Counted from the stretch's first letter, positions 1 to 8,678 are shown. The stretch: DNA of 64,000 nucleotides from Promicromonospora panici (GCF_900608595.1 NZ_UWYY01000006.1:218942-282941), one strand, 5' to 3'. Notes: generated from the sequence alone by a model not told the origin. Numbers and translations: made by a program.

Positions 1-612
1 GTCGCCCAGCTTGAGCGCCTCGTCGATGTCGTGGGTGACCATCACGATCGTCTTGCCGATGTCGCGCTGGAGCTGGAGGAAGGAGTCCTGGAGCTGGGTG
101 CGGACCACCGGGTCGACGGCGCTGAAGGGCTCGTCCATCAGCAGGAAGGGCGGGTCCGTGGCGAGCGCCCGGGCGACGCCCACGCGCTGCTGCTGCCCGC
201 CGGAGAGCTGGTAGGGGTAGCGCCGGGCGTAGCGCTCGTCGAGTCCGACCTTCGCCAGCAGCTCCAGCGCGCGGGAGCGCGCCTCCTTCTTGCCGGCGCC
301 GAGCAGGCGGGGCAGCGCCGCGACGTTGTCGACGACGGTGCGGTGCGGGAACAGACCGGCGCTCTGGATGACGTAGCCGATCTTGCGCCGCAGGTCGATG
401 GCGTCGACCGACCGGGTGTCCTGGCCGTCGAGGCTCACGACACCCTCGGTCGGGTCGATCAGGCGGTTGATCATCCGCATCGACGTCGTCTTGCCGCAGC
501 CCGAGGGGCCGACGAGCACCGTCAGGCGGCCGTTCGGGGCGTCGAACGTGAGGTCGTGCACCGCGTGCGTGCCGTCGGGGTACACCTTGGAGACGTGCTC
601 GAACGTGATCAT
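1..612 (-). CDS. ABC transporter ATP-binding protein, quaternary-amine (ProV/OpuC) type, partial
   Basis: The first 204 codons of an ATPase that would power uptake of glycine betaine, choline-type compounds or other quaternary ammonium solutes; the C-terminus lies beyond the window edge. Visible motifs are Walker A GPSGCGKT (residues 35-42), the family-typical MRMINRLIDPTEG just after it, the Q-loop, the signature LSGGQQQRVGVARAL (about 135-150) and Walker B LLMDEPFSAVDP. ATG is at 612; the upstream iclR stop overlaps it as ATGA, so the two genes are translationally coupled and the transporter operon reads leftward out of the window. The permease and binding-protein genes should follow but cannot be seen. 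The family call is good; the exact substrate is unknown, and the divergent lyase suggests a betaine. Confidence 0.85.
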   Translation of the reverse strand, partial: MITFEHVSKVYPDGTHAVHDLTFDAPNGRLTVLVGPSGCGKTTSMRMINRLIDPTEGVVSLDGQDTRSVDAIDLRRKIGYVIQSAGLFPHRTVVDNVAALPRLLGAGKKEARSRALELLAKVGLDERYARRYPYQLSGGQQQRVGVARALATDPPFLLMDEPFSAVDPVVRTQLQDSFLQLQRDIGKTIVMVTHDIDEALKLGD

Positions 613-1289
613 GCCGTGGCTCCTTCGAGATTCTGGCCCGCCGGGCCGCCGAGCTCCGACGAGATGGTGGCGACCTCGGCGGCGAGGAGCCGCCCGTAGC
701 GGGAGGCGTCGTCCTCGCTCAGCCGGTAGCTCGGGACGACGAGGCTCAGGGCGGCGACCACGCGCCGGCCCACCTGGATCGGTGCGGCGATCCCCGTGAC
801 GTCGCTCTCGACGCCGCTCCGCACCAGCGCCCAGGACCCGGGCGGGACAGCGCCGGTGAGGGCCTGCCCCGCGGCCGTGCCGTCGAGCGGGATGGTGCCG
901 CCCACCCAGCTCCGGTGCCGGATCGAGTGCGAGCCCTCGACGATGGCGATGTAGAGCGCCGTCTCGTGATGGCCGATCGTGCTGAGGTACACCGACTCGC
1001 CGGTCGCCTCCGCGAGCGTCTTCATCGCGGGGCGCGTGAGGTCGATGAGGGACTCGTTGCTCAGGGCCTGCGCGCCGAGCTGGATGATCCGCCCGCCCGG
1101 CGTGAACGAGGCGTCGTCGTCCCGGCGGACGAAGCCAGCGCCCTCCAGCGTGCGCAGCAGCCGCAAGGCGGTGCTGGGCGCGAGCCCGGTGGCGCGGGCC
1201 GCCTCGGAGAGGTTGGTCCGGCCCTCCTCGCAGACGACGGCGAGGAGCGCGAGCACCCGCTCGGCTGTCCTGGTCCCGGCCTCTGCCAT
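609..1289 (-). CDS. IclR-family transcriptional regulator
   Basis: 226 aa. An N-terminal winged helix (about residues 6-65, with RTAERVLALLAVV and LAPSTALRLLRTLEGAGFV) is followed by the IclR effector domain (about 75-220), with the typical GESVYLSTIG and DGTAAGQAL segments. IclR proteins bind a small catabolic substrate or intermediate and control neighbouring catabolic genes. The gene is divergent from the ammonia-lyase homologue and overlaps the transporter gene by ATGA, so it probably controls both. The start at 1289 was chosen because the helix-turn-helix starts right after it; the open frame reaches further upstream but that extension reads as non-protein. The ligand is unknown. Confidence 0.9.
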   Translation of the reverse strand: MAEAGTRTAERVLALLAVVCEEGRTNLSEAARATGLAPSTALRLLRTLEGAGFVRRDDDASFTPGGRIIQLGAQALSNESLIDLTRPAMKTLAEATGESVYLSTIGHHETALYIAIVEGSHSIRHRSWVGGTIPLDGTAAGQALTGAVPPGSWALVRSGVESDVTGIAAPIQVGRRVVAALSLVVPSYRLSEDDASRYGRLLAAEVATISSELGGPAGQNLEGATA

Positions 1290-1365
1290 GTCTGGGTCCC
1301 TCCACGCGTCGCGTTCCTGGTCTCTTCCTCCAGCGAAAGTAGGGGCCGGGGGTTTTCGGCACATC

Positions 1366-1404
1366 GCCACTGCATTGCCACTGTGTAAAACCCGCTTGCC
1401 ACTG
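1366..1404. promoter_or_regulatory. Three phased GCCACTG direct repeats between iclR and the lyase gene
   Basis: GCCACTG occurs at 1366-1372, 1377-1383 and 1398-1404. The copies start 11 and 21 bp apart, about one and two helical turns, so all face the same side of the DNA. They lie in the divergent promoter region of the IclR and lyase genes and are the obvious candidate operator for the IclR protein. No convincing -10/-35 pair could be assigned. Confidence 0.5.
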
Positions 1405-1467
1405 AGCGGCACTACCCTGACCGGCACAATGGCAGGAGAGCAGGAGACGAGAGAAGAGGATGCGCCG

Positions 1468-2901
1468 ATGATCGAGCTTGGCGGGAGCGCAGGACTGGCG
1501 GACGTGGTCGCCGTCGCCGACGGCGGGCGGGTCAACGTGCCCGACGCCGCGGTCGAGGCGGTGCGGCGGGCGCACGAGGTCACGCGCCGGCTCAGCGCGG
1601 ACGTGCCGACCTACGGCCGGACGACGGGAGTGGGCGCGAACAAGTCCGCCGCCGTCGTCGACGACGATGCCGCCCACGGGCTCCGGCTCCTGCGCAGCCA
1701 CGCGGTCGACGCCGGCGCCGAGCTGCCCGAACGGGCGGTGCGGGCGATGCTCGCCGTGCGGCTCAACCAGCTCTGCGTGCCCGGATCGGGCGTGGACCCG
1801 GCGGTGCTCGGCGCGCTGGAGGGGATGCTGAACGGGAACGCCCTGCCCACCGTCCGTGCGCACGCCTCGATCGGCACCGGTGACCTCGGGGCCCTGGCCG
1901 GCACCGCCCTGACTCTCATGGGCGAGCGCCCGGCCACGGAGCCGCTCGAGCCCATGGGGCCGTGGAGCAGCGACAGCGCGCTGCCGTTCATCAGCTCGAA
2001 CGCCCTCACGATCGGCCGCACCTGCCTCGTGGTCGACACCCTTTCCCGGCTCGACCGCGCCGCCACTGCCGTCTACGCGTTCAGCTTCCGCGGGCTCGAC
2101 GGCAACCCGTCGGTCCTCTCCCCCGCGGCGGTGCGGGCCTCCGCGGCGCCGGGGGTCGACGTGGTGGCCGAGCGCGTGCGGCGACTGCTGGAGGCCGGGA
2201 CCGCCGGGCGGTCCGTGGAGCCACCGGCTCGGATCCAGGACGCCTTCGGGCTGCGGGCGTTCCCGATCAGCCAGGGCGCCTTCACGCACGCGCTCGGGGC
2301 GCTGGCCGAACAGGCGGGCCGGGTCCTCGGCGTCGCCCAGGAGAACCCGCTGTTCGACCTGGCCGGCGAGGCCGTGGTGCACCACGGCGCCTTCCACCAG
2401 GCCGCGCTCGGGCTGGCTCTGGACGGGTGCAACCTCGCCCTCGCCCAGACCGGGCCGCTCGTGATGTCGCGGATCGGGATGATCAACGAGCCGGCCCTCA
2501 CCGGGCTCCGGCCGTTCCTCGCGACGGGCCAGGAGGGCGCCTCCGGCCTGATGATGGTCGAGTACGTCGCCGCGAGCGCGCTCGGCGAGCTGCGCGCGGC
2601 AGCGCAGCCCGCGTCGCTCGGCTCCGTCGCGCTCTCCCGCGGCACCGAGGAGGACGCGAGCTTCGCGTCGCAGGCCGTCGTCCAGGCCGAGCGGGCGGCC
2701 TCCGCCTACCGGACGCTGCTCGCCTGCGAGCTGGTCGGGGCCGTGCGGCTGCTCCGCCAGCGCGGTGTCGTGCTACCCGAGGGACCGCTGGGCGACGCGT
2801 TCGAGCTGGCCGCGGCGCTGCCTGCCGAGGACGCCGACCGGGACCTGCGAGACGACCTCGAGGTCGCCGAGAAGCTGCTCGACGCGCTCGCGTGGGTGTA
2901 G
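1468..2901 (+). CDS. Aromatic/histidine ammonia-lyase family protein lacking the MIO triad
   Basis: 477 aa, a little shorter than HutH (about 510). The fold-defining landmarks are present: TYGRTTGVG (Tyr49, where HAL has YGVNTGFG), LRLLRSH, RLNQLCVPGSG, IQDAFGLR and a C-terminal GTEEDASF. However, where HAL/PAL/TAL enzymes have GASGDL, whose Ala-Ser-Gly cyclises to the MIO electrophile, this protein has SIGTGDL (residues 134-140), one residue shorter and without Ala-Ser-Gly. The HAL tyrosine of QDxYxLR is Phe, and the GGNFH motif is HHGAFH. It is therefore unlikely to be an ordinary MIO-dependent lyase. The start at 1468 has AGAAGAGGA upstream; an in-frame ATG at 1429 is possible. Context (quaternary-amine ABC operon, IclR) suggests elimination from a betaine-type substrate such as ergothioneine or a relative; this is inference. 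Confidence 0.85.
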   Translation: MIELGGSAGLADVVAVADGGRVNVPDAAVEAVRRAHEVTRRLSADVPTYGRTTGVGANKSAAVVDDDAAHGLRLLRSHAVDAGAELPERAVRAMLAVRLNQLCVPGSGVDPAVLGALEGMLNGNALPTVRAHASIGTGDLGALAGTALTLMGERPATEPLEPMGPWSSDSALPFISSNALTIGRTCLVVDTLSRLDRAATAVYAFSFRGLDGNPSVLSPAAVRASAAPGVDVVAERVRRLLEAGTAGRSVEPPARIQDAFGLRAFPISQGAFTHALGALAEQAGRVLGVAQENPLFDLAGEAVVHHGAFHQAALGLALDGCNLALAQTGPLVMSRIGMINEPALTGLRPFLATGQEGASGLMMVEYVAASALGELRAAAQPASLGSVALSRGTEEDASFASQAVVQAERAASAYRTLLACELVGAVRLLRQRGVVLPEGPLGDAFELAAALPAEDADRDLRDDLEVAEKLLDALAWV

Positions 2902-2917
2902 GCCGCGGCTATTGCCG

Positions 2918-5029
2918 TCACCACGACGTCCTGACGTACACCACCGTCTGGTGCAGCTCGCCGTAGCTCCACGAGTCCTGGTTCTGGAGACCTTCCATCT
3001 CCGCGCGGGCGTGCTCGGTCCAGACGACCCGGTTCGCAGCGCCGGCGACGTCCAGCCACGAGGTCCCGTCCTCGTCCGGCCCGAGCATGGTCAGGGCGGG
3101 CACGGCAACGCCGTCCTGCGGTTCGAGCCGCAGGAAGTAGATGTCCTCGCCGTCGGCCCAGAGGATGCCGTCGTCGAACGCGCTGACCGTCCACGCGGCA
3201 TCCTCACGGACGACCGTGGCCTCGCGCGAGTCCGTGTCGAGCGCCACGATCCACTGCCCCGACTCGAACAGCAGAGTGTCTCCAGACAGGTAGGCGTAGT
3301 GGTTCCACGCCGTGCCCTGGTCGAGCCGTACGAGGTCGCGCAGTCCGGCGCCTGCCGCGAGCAGTCCGATCGCGCTGGGCCCGTCAGCAGGATTGCGTGA
3401 CACGACGACACCGTCGTCGCTGTCCGAGATGGCGCAGACGTCAGTGACCGCGTCGCGGACGACGTCGGTACCGGGCGCGGCCAGGTCGACCAGATCGATG
3501 CGCCCGTTGCACCGGTCCCGGTCGGCGAGGGTCCCGTCCGTGAGGTGCAAGATCGCCAGGGTTCGCCCTCCTGTTGCGATCTTCCAGACGGACCGGCTGG
3601 GATCCGGTTCGTAGCTCGTGACGGTACGAACCTCCCCGTCCGGTCCCTGCGCCTTGACCACGACCGGCTCGCTCTCGGAGAACCCTTCGGTCCAGGCGAC
3701 ATGCGTGTCGGTGAGGACCGGGCTGCTGACCCCGCGGTACCCGCGATGCTCGCTGCTGGAGTCGGGGTCGGAATGGGGATCGGGCGAACCGGTGGTGAGC
3801 TGCCACTGCTCCAAGGTGGACTCTCCGGCCGACCCGGTGGCCGCGGGCCGCGCCAGCGCGGTGACCGGCTCGGAGCCGGGTCCGACGTCGGGCCGGGCCA
3901 GCGCGGCGATCAGCGTCCCGTCGCGACGGACCGCGAACGGAACGTTGGGGTCCGCCCCGATCGCGGATCCGACGATGACGTCCGGAGGGCTGCCAAGGTC
4001 CACCCTGTGCTCGGTGACGTAGTCGACGCACTCGATCGCCGGGCGAGCGTCTTCGGCGTCGAGCGCCTGGACGACCGTGTAGTCGCCGGTCGGGGCGTCT
4101 CCGGGAACCGGGATGGTCCTGGTCGCGCCGGGCGCGGGGAGGTCCTGCCCGGCACATGCGGCGGCGGAGGCCGCCATCTCCGGGATGTCCAGGTCGCCCA
4201 GCCCGACGGCGTCGTCCTGCCCGGCCACCGCGTCGTCGTCCTGGACCGGGTCGTCATCATCACGACTGGTGTCGACCGTGGGCAGGTGGAAGGTCTCCAC
4301 CAGCCAGCGGTGTGCCGGAGCGGTGACGGTGTCCACCACTGGTACACCGACCGGACCGTGCACGACCAGAGCGATGAACGTGCACACCGCAACCGCGGCG
4401 ACGCTCAGCGCACCGTTGCGACGAACCCGACGTGCCGCCGCGGCCTTGCTGCGGGTCAACGTCTCGCGACCGTCGAAGACCGGCTCGTCCGCGGCCTCCG
4501 GAGCGGCGTCGGTCAGGAGCGAGCGAAGCCGTTCGAGGCCCCGAGAGCTTGCGGCCTTGACGGTGCCGACCGACCGTCCGATCTCGCGGGCAACCTGTGC
4601 CTCCGGTAGATCAAGCACGTGCCGCAGCACCACGACCCGTCGCTGCTGCGGCGAGAGACTCCTCAGCGCCCGGGCGAGCTCGTCCCGGAGCGCGACCTGT
4701 GCGGCGTGGTCGTCCACGTGAGCGACCGGAAGGTTGTCGTCCCCCGGGACGTCGGTCAGCCGCGTCCGACGCCACGCATCGGTCCTGAGATTGACCAGTA
4801 CCTTTCGCGCGTACGCACGCGGGTTCCCGCTCCGAGCCTTGTCCCAGCGTCGATAAACACGCTCGAAGGTGCCCTGGACCAGGTCCTCGGCCAGGGCACG
4901 CTCGCCGACCAGGAAGAAGGCCGTCCGAAACAGGTACGGGCCGTCCGCCTCCACGAACGCGACGAACTCCTCGTCACGCGACCGGCCGCCCACCCGGACC
5001 TCGACCCGTTCTGCCGAAAGTGTCTCCAT
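2918..5029 (-). CDS. SigE-family ECF sigma factor fused to a membrane helix and extracytoplasmic beta-propeller-like domain
   Basis: 703 aa in one frame. Residues 20-88 form sigma region 2 (EEFVAFVEADGPYLFRTAF, AEDLVQGTFERVYRRW) and 117-172 sigma region 4 (LSPQQRRVVVLRHVLDL, VGTVKAASSRGLERL), as in actinobacterial SigE-like ECF factors. A basic stretch and one hydrophobic helix follow (about 206-223), then an acidic linker and some 430 residues with recurring W- and D-rich strands (HVAWTEG, VWKIATGG, ILWADGEDIYFL, RVVWTEHA) resembling TolB/propeller blades. In many actinobacteria the sigma factor and such a membrane protein are separate overlapping genes; here they are joined at SLLTDAAPEAADEP. 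ATG 5029 is the assigned start, but its GGAG is too close; GTG 5041 is an alternative. The role could be a membrane-tethered sigma factor sensing outside signals. Confidence 0.8.
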   Translation of the reverse strand: METLSAERVEVRVGGRSRDEEFVAFVEADGPYLFRTAFFLVGERALAEDLVQGTFERVYRRWDKARSGNPRAYARKVLVNLRTDAWRRTRLTDVPGDDNLPVAHVDDHAAQVALRDELARALRSLSPQQRRVVVLRHVLDLPEAQVAREIGRSVGTVKAASSRGLERLRSLLTDAAPEAADEPVFDGRETLTRSKAAAARRVRRNGALSVAAVAVCTFIALVVHGPVGVPVVDTVTAPAHRWLVETFHLPTVDTSRDDDDPVQDDDAVAGQDDAVGLGDLDIPEMAASAAACAGQDLPAPGATRTIPVPGDAPTGDYTVVQALDAEDARPAIECVDYVTEHRVDLGSPPDVIVGSAIGADPNVPFAVRRDGTLIAALARPDVGPGSEPVTALARPAATGSAGESTLEQWQLTTGSPDPHSDPDSSSEHRGYRGVSSPVLTDTHVAWTEGFSESEPVVVKAQGPDGEVRTVTSYEPDPSRSVWKIATGGRTLAILHLTDGTLADRDRCNGRIDLVDLAAPGTDVVRDAVTDVCAISDSDDGVVVSRNPADGPSAIGLLAAGAGLRDLVRLDQGTAWNHYAYLSGDTLLFESGQWIVALDTDSREATVVREDAAWTVSAFDDGILWADGEDIYFLRLEPQDGVAVPALTMLGPDEDGTSWLDVAGAANRVVWTEHARAEMEGLQNQDSWSYGELHQTVVYVRTSW

Positions 5030-5105
5030 GCTCCTACCCACGCGCCGGAACGGCCCCAGGTTGAGACGGTACCCGCAGCTTCTATGAGCACTCGCGTGGG
5101 GTAGG

Positions 5106-5825
5106 TCAGTCGGCTCCGCGTTGCAGGCGCCGCGCCAGCCAGATCCCCAGGGCGACCAGCCCCGCCATCACACCGACCGCGTACAGGATCGGGACGATCG
5201 GGCCGACGGCGGCCGCCGCCTCCGCGCCCTGCGGCTCGGCGCCGGCGAGGGCCGGGTCGACGGCGTCGGAGCGGTCGTGGCCGGCGCCGTCGGTGGCGAG
5301 CTCGTCGCCGGTGCCGGCGGCAGGGTCGGTGTCGACTTCGGGCTCGGGTTCGACGGCTTCGGCGAGACGCCCGGTGCCGGAACCGGTATCCCCGTCTCGA
5401 CCGGCTCCTCGTTCTCCCGCCAGCCGTACACCCGAGTCTCCCGGATCGCGATGCCCGCCGAGCCGCCGCGGGTCACCGAGCGCATCCGCACGTAGCGGCC
5501 GCGACCGTCACCGGAGACGGTGATCACGTCCTTGCCGCCGTCGCCCCCGTCCGTGAACCACGACGTCGACCAGGCCGCGCCGTCGTCCGAGATCTGGATC
5601 GAGTACGCCGTCGAGTACGCGGCTCCCCAGTCGATCTCCACGCGTTGGACGTCGGCGGCCTGCTCCAGGTCCACACGGAGCCACTGCGGGTCCTCGGGAC
5701 GACTGGTCCACCGAGTCTCGTGGTTGCCGTCCACCGCATGGCGCGCGAGGAACGCGTCCGACTTGCGCGTCAGCGCCAGGGCGGGCCTCCCCTCGGACAG
5801 CAACGCGGCATCGGCCCGCGCCGAG
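5106..5825 (-). pseudogene. Remnant of a discoidin (F5/8 type C) surface protein
   Basis: A good F5/8 type C domain is readable from about 5825 to 5440: SDAFLARHAVDGNHETRW, DPQWLRVDLEQAADVQRVEIDWG and a closing RYVRMRSVTRGG region. Such domains bind glycans and usually sit on secreted carbohydrate enzymes. A Pro/Thr/Ser-rich linker follows. In this frame the end is an arginine-rich nonsense tail stopping at 5168, whereas a neighbouring frame gives a sensible C-terminus with the membrane helix VPILYAVGVMAGLVALGIWLA and stops at 5106. Upstream of the domain there is no start codon, signal peptide or catalytic domain. The gene is therefore both 5'-truncated and frameshifted in the linker. Confidence 0.65.
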
Positions 5826-6052
5826 GGCCGGCTAGATCGGAAGGTACGCGAGCGGGCTCTTCGATCGGCTAGGCGGACCGGATGTCTTGCCTGATGCCCG
5901 CACGGCACGCGACGCCGAGCCGACGAAGATCGCCCGCCGCGGGCTGATTGCTGACGAAGCCGTAATACGTCGAGTTCGCTCGTCACGAAATGCGCCCGGT
6001 TGCTACCCCGGACCCGTCGGTGCCGTGCCAACGAAGCGTCTACTCTCGGTGC

Positions 6053-7210
6053 ATGGCAGCAGTCACGCTCGGGATCCCGTCGGTGCGGGGCGTGCCCCGC
6101 CGCGCTGCCGCACCAGCCGGCAAACCACGCCCCGAGACCCCGCTGCTCGTCGACCGGTACGGGCGCGTGGCGCGCGACCTGCGCGTCTCCATCACCACCG
6201 CGTGCTCGCTGCGCTGCACCTACTGCATGCCGGCCGAGGGTCTGCCGCTGGTGCCCCGCGACGAGCTGATGACGCCGGAGGAGATCGGCCGGCTCGTCGG
6301 CATCGGCGTGCGGGACCTCGGCATCCGCGACATTCGGTTCACCGGGGGCGAGCCGCTCATGCGGCGCGACCTGGAGCAGATCATCAGCGCGGCGCGGACG
6401 GCTGCCGACGACGGGATGGCCGCGGTCCGCGGCTCCCGGGCGACCCTGCCGCCGTCGGGCAGCCAGGCGACAGCCGAACGCGTCCGCATCGCCATGACCT
6501 CCAACGCGCTCGGCCTGGACAAGCGCGTGGACGCGCTCGTCGCGGCCGGCCTCGACCGGGTCAACGTCTCCCTCGACACCGTCGACCGGGAGGCGTTCGC
6601 GACCCTGACGCGGCGCGACCGCCTGGACGACGTGCTCAGGGGCATCCGCGCGGCGCTGGCCGCGGGGCTGGCCCCGGTCAAGATCAACGCGGTGCTCCTG
6701 CCCGAGACCCTCGAGGGCGCCGCCGACCTGCTGGCCTGGGCCGTCGAGCACGGCTGCAACCTGCGGTTCATCGAGGAGATGCCGCTCGACGCCGACGGGC
6801 AGTGGACGCGCGACGACGTCGTGAGCGCCGCCGACCTGCTGGGCGTGCTGGAGTCCCGCTTCACGCTCACCCCGGCGGGCCGCGAGGATCCGTCGGCCCC
6901 GGCCGAGGAGTGGCTGGTGGACGAGGGCCCGGCGACGGTCGGCATCATCGCGTCGGTGACCCGCTCGTTCTGCGGAGCCTGCGACCGCACCCGGCTGACC
7001 GCCGAGGGCACCGTCCGGTCCTGCCTGTTCGGCAACGAGGAGACGGATCTCAAGGCGCTGCTCCGCGCCGGCGCCACCGACGACGAGGTCGGCGACGCCT
7101 GGCGCGCCGCCATGTGGGCCAAGCCCCGCGCCCACGGCAGCGACGCCGTCGAGCTGGCTGCCGACGCGTTCGCCGAGACCGAGCGCAGCATGGGCGCCAT
7201 CGGCGGCTGA
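6053..7210 (+). CDS. moaA: GTP 3',8-cyclase MoaA
   Basis: 385 aa radical SAM enzyme catalysing the first step of molybdopterin synthesis, GTP to 3',8-cyclo-7,8-dihydro-GTP. The N-terminal cluster motif is CSLRCTYC (Cys51, Cys55, Cys58), the SAM-binding [11 protein letters not shown] follows, and the second cluster motif is in [15 protein letters not shown] with the further Cys in RSCLF. The chain ends in the essential Gly-Gly (MGAIGG). About 25 residues around 6410-6480 ([13 protein letters not shown]) extend the loop before the TSNALGL strand compared with typical MoaA. moaE and moeA lie 1.4 kb downstream on the other strand, separated by a glycosyltransferase gene. ATG 6053 was chosen because the conserved protein begins shortly after it. 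Confidence 0.96.
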   Translation: MAAVTLGIPSVRGVPRRAAAPAGKPRPETPLLVDRYGRVARDLRVSITTACSLRCTYCMPAEGLPLVPRDELMTPEEIGRLVGIGVRDLGIRDIRFTGGEPLMRRDLEQIISAARTAADDGMAAVRGSRATLPPSGSQATAERVRIAMTSNALGLDKRVDALVAAGLDRVNVSLDTVDREAFATLTRRDRLDDVLRGIRAALAAGLAPVKINAVLLPETLEGAADLLAWAVEHGCNLRFIEEMPLDADGQWTRDDVVSAADLLGVLESRFTLTPAGREDPSAPAEEWLVDEGPATVGIIASVTRSFCGACDRTRLTAEGTVRSCLFGNEETDLKALLRAGATDDEVGDAWRAAMWAKPRAHGSDAVELAADAFAETERSMGAIGG

Positions 7211-7219
7211 CCCCTCCCT

Positions 7220-7282
7220 GGCTGTGGGCGTGATCGTTGCTGCTGCCTGCCCGCTTTAGGCGCAACGATCGCGCTCACAGCC
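7220..7282. repeat. Dispersed palindrome (family A, copy 1, reverse orientation)
   Basis: A stem-loop with arms GGCTGTGGGCGTGATCGTTG / CAACGATCGCGCTCACAGCC and an asymmetric inner segment ending CCCGCTTTAGG. It follows the moaA stop by about 10 bp. The same element occurs at 16742, 26275 and 63949; relative to the two middle copies its core is inverted. It could serve as a rho-independent terminator and is REP-like in size and placement. Confidence 0.85.
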
Positions 7283-7325
7283 AACGATGGTCAGGGTTTT
7301 CCTCAGGGCGTGGTTGAATTCCCGC

Positions 7326-8678
7326 GTGATTACAGCGACCGAGCGGCCGCAGCGCATCATGATCGTCACCGACGCCTGGGAACCGCAGGTGAACGGCGTC
7401 GCCACGGCGCTGTCCCGGACGGTCACCGAGCTGCGGCGGATGGGCTGCGCGGTCGAGGTGGTCACGCCGTGGGACGGCTACCGCACCATCCCCCTGATCA
7501 CGTACTCCGAGATCCGCGTGCCCATCATGGCCCGCGACGACGTGGAGCGACGGTTCCTGGAGTTCGCGCCAGACGCCGTGCACATCGCCACCGAGGGCCC
7601 GCTCGGCTGGTACGCGCGCGCCGTCTGCGACCACTTCGGCTTCCCGTTCACCACCAGCTACCACACCCAGTTCCCTGAGTACCTGAGCGCGCGCTGGTCG
7701 TGGATCCCGCTCTGGGCCGGGTACCGGTACATGCGCAGGTTCCACGACAAGTCAGGCGCCGTGCTGGTGGCGACGCCCACCATGCGCGAGCAGCTCACCC
7801 AGTGGCGCATCCGCAACGTGACGCCGTGGAGCCTCGGCGTCGACACCGAGCAGTTCCACCCCCGCCGTCGGGCAGCGGCGCCTGGCTCGGCGACACCCGA
7901 CGGCGTGTATCGCGGCCTCGCCGGCCCCGTCTTCCTGTACGTCGGGCGGCTGGCCGTGGAGAAGAACGTCGAGGCGTTCCTCGCCCTGGACCTGCCCGGC
8001 TCGAAGGTCGTGGTGGGCGACGGCCCCGCTCGCGCCGAGCTCGAGGCCGCCCACCCCGGCGCGCACTTTCGCGGACGACGCTCGGGCGACGAGCTGGCTC
8101 AGCACTTCGCCGACGCCGACGTGCTCGTCTTCCCGAGCCGCACCGACACGTTCGGCCTGGTCATCCTGGAGGCGATGGCGTCAGGGACCCCGGTGGCCGG
8201 CTTCGACGCCCCGGGCCCACGCGACCTCATCCCGGGGTCCCGCGCGGGCGCCGTCGACGACGACCTGCGGGCCGCGTGCCTCGCCGCGCTCGACTGCTCC
8301 CGCGAGGACACCCGCCGGTACGCCGAGCACTTCTCGTGGCGCGCGTGCGCCGAGACGTTCTACGCGCAGCTCGACGTGCCGCCCCCGCCGGTCCGGGAAC
8401 GTATCTGGCGGCGCGGGATCCAGCGGCTACCGAGCATCAGCCTGAGCATGCCGACCCTGACGATGCCCAGCTTCACCGTGACGGGCCTGTCGCGGCCCGG
8501 CCTGTCGAGGCCGAGCCTGACGCTCCCGCGGGCGCGGGAGCTGACCCAGCGGATGCACCCGGCACGACTCCCGGAGCTGTTGCCGGGCCGCATCCCCGGC
8601 ACGGGCACGGTGCGCCGGGCGGCCACCCGGGTGCACCGGCTGGTTACAGACCGACCCACTCGGACTCGCCGTCGGTGA
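7326..8678 (+). CDS. GT4-family glycosyltransferase
   Basis: 450 aa. A retaining GT-B glycosyltransferase of the MgtA/PimB/sulfoquinovosyl-type group, which glycosylates lipids at the inner membrane face. The N-terminus IMIVTDAWEPQVNGVATAL is typical, with the acceptor-domain motif TSYHTQFPEYL. The donor domain has LYVGRLAVEKNVEAFL and the E-x7-E region PSRTDTFGLVILEAMASGTPV. The last 80 residues are unusual: after PPPPVRER comes a run of short repeats of the type S-L-(T)-x-P (SLSMPTLTMPSFTV, GLSRPGLSRPSLTLP), then an Arg-rich tail. GTG 7326 was chosen; an in-frame ATG at 7287 lies at the edge of the palindrome. The 3' end overlaps moaE on the other strand by 35 bp. It interrupts the moa/moe genes and is probably unrelated to cofactor synthesis. 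Confidence 0.85.
   Translation: MITATERPQRIMIVTDAWEPQVNGVATALSRTVTELRRMGCAVEVVTPWDGYRTIPLITYSEIRVPIMARDDVERRFLEFAPDAVHIATEGPLGWYARAVCDHFGFPFTTSYHTQFPEYLSARWSWIPLWAGYRYMRRFHDKSGAVLVATPTMREQLTQWRIRNVTPWSLGVDTEQFHPRRRAAAPGSATPDGVYRGLAGPVFLYVGRLAVEKNVEAFLALDLPGSKVVVGDGPARAELEAAHPGAHFRGRRSGDELAQHFADADVLVFPSRTDTFGLVILEAMASGTPVAGFDAPGPRDLIPGSRAGAVDDDLRAACLAALDCSREDTRRYAEHFSWRACAETFYAQLDVPPPPVRERIWRRGIQRLPSISLSMPTLTMPSFTVTGLSRPGLSRPSLTLPRARELTQRMHPARLPELLPGRIPGTGTVRRAATRVHRLVTDRPTRTRRR

Noticed and set aside
5168..7135. A 655-codon minus-strand frame opposite moaA and joined to the discoidin domain
   Set aside because: Its upstream two thirds is the antisense of moaA with low-complexity R/G/A composition; only the last 220 codons (discoidin domain) read as protein.
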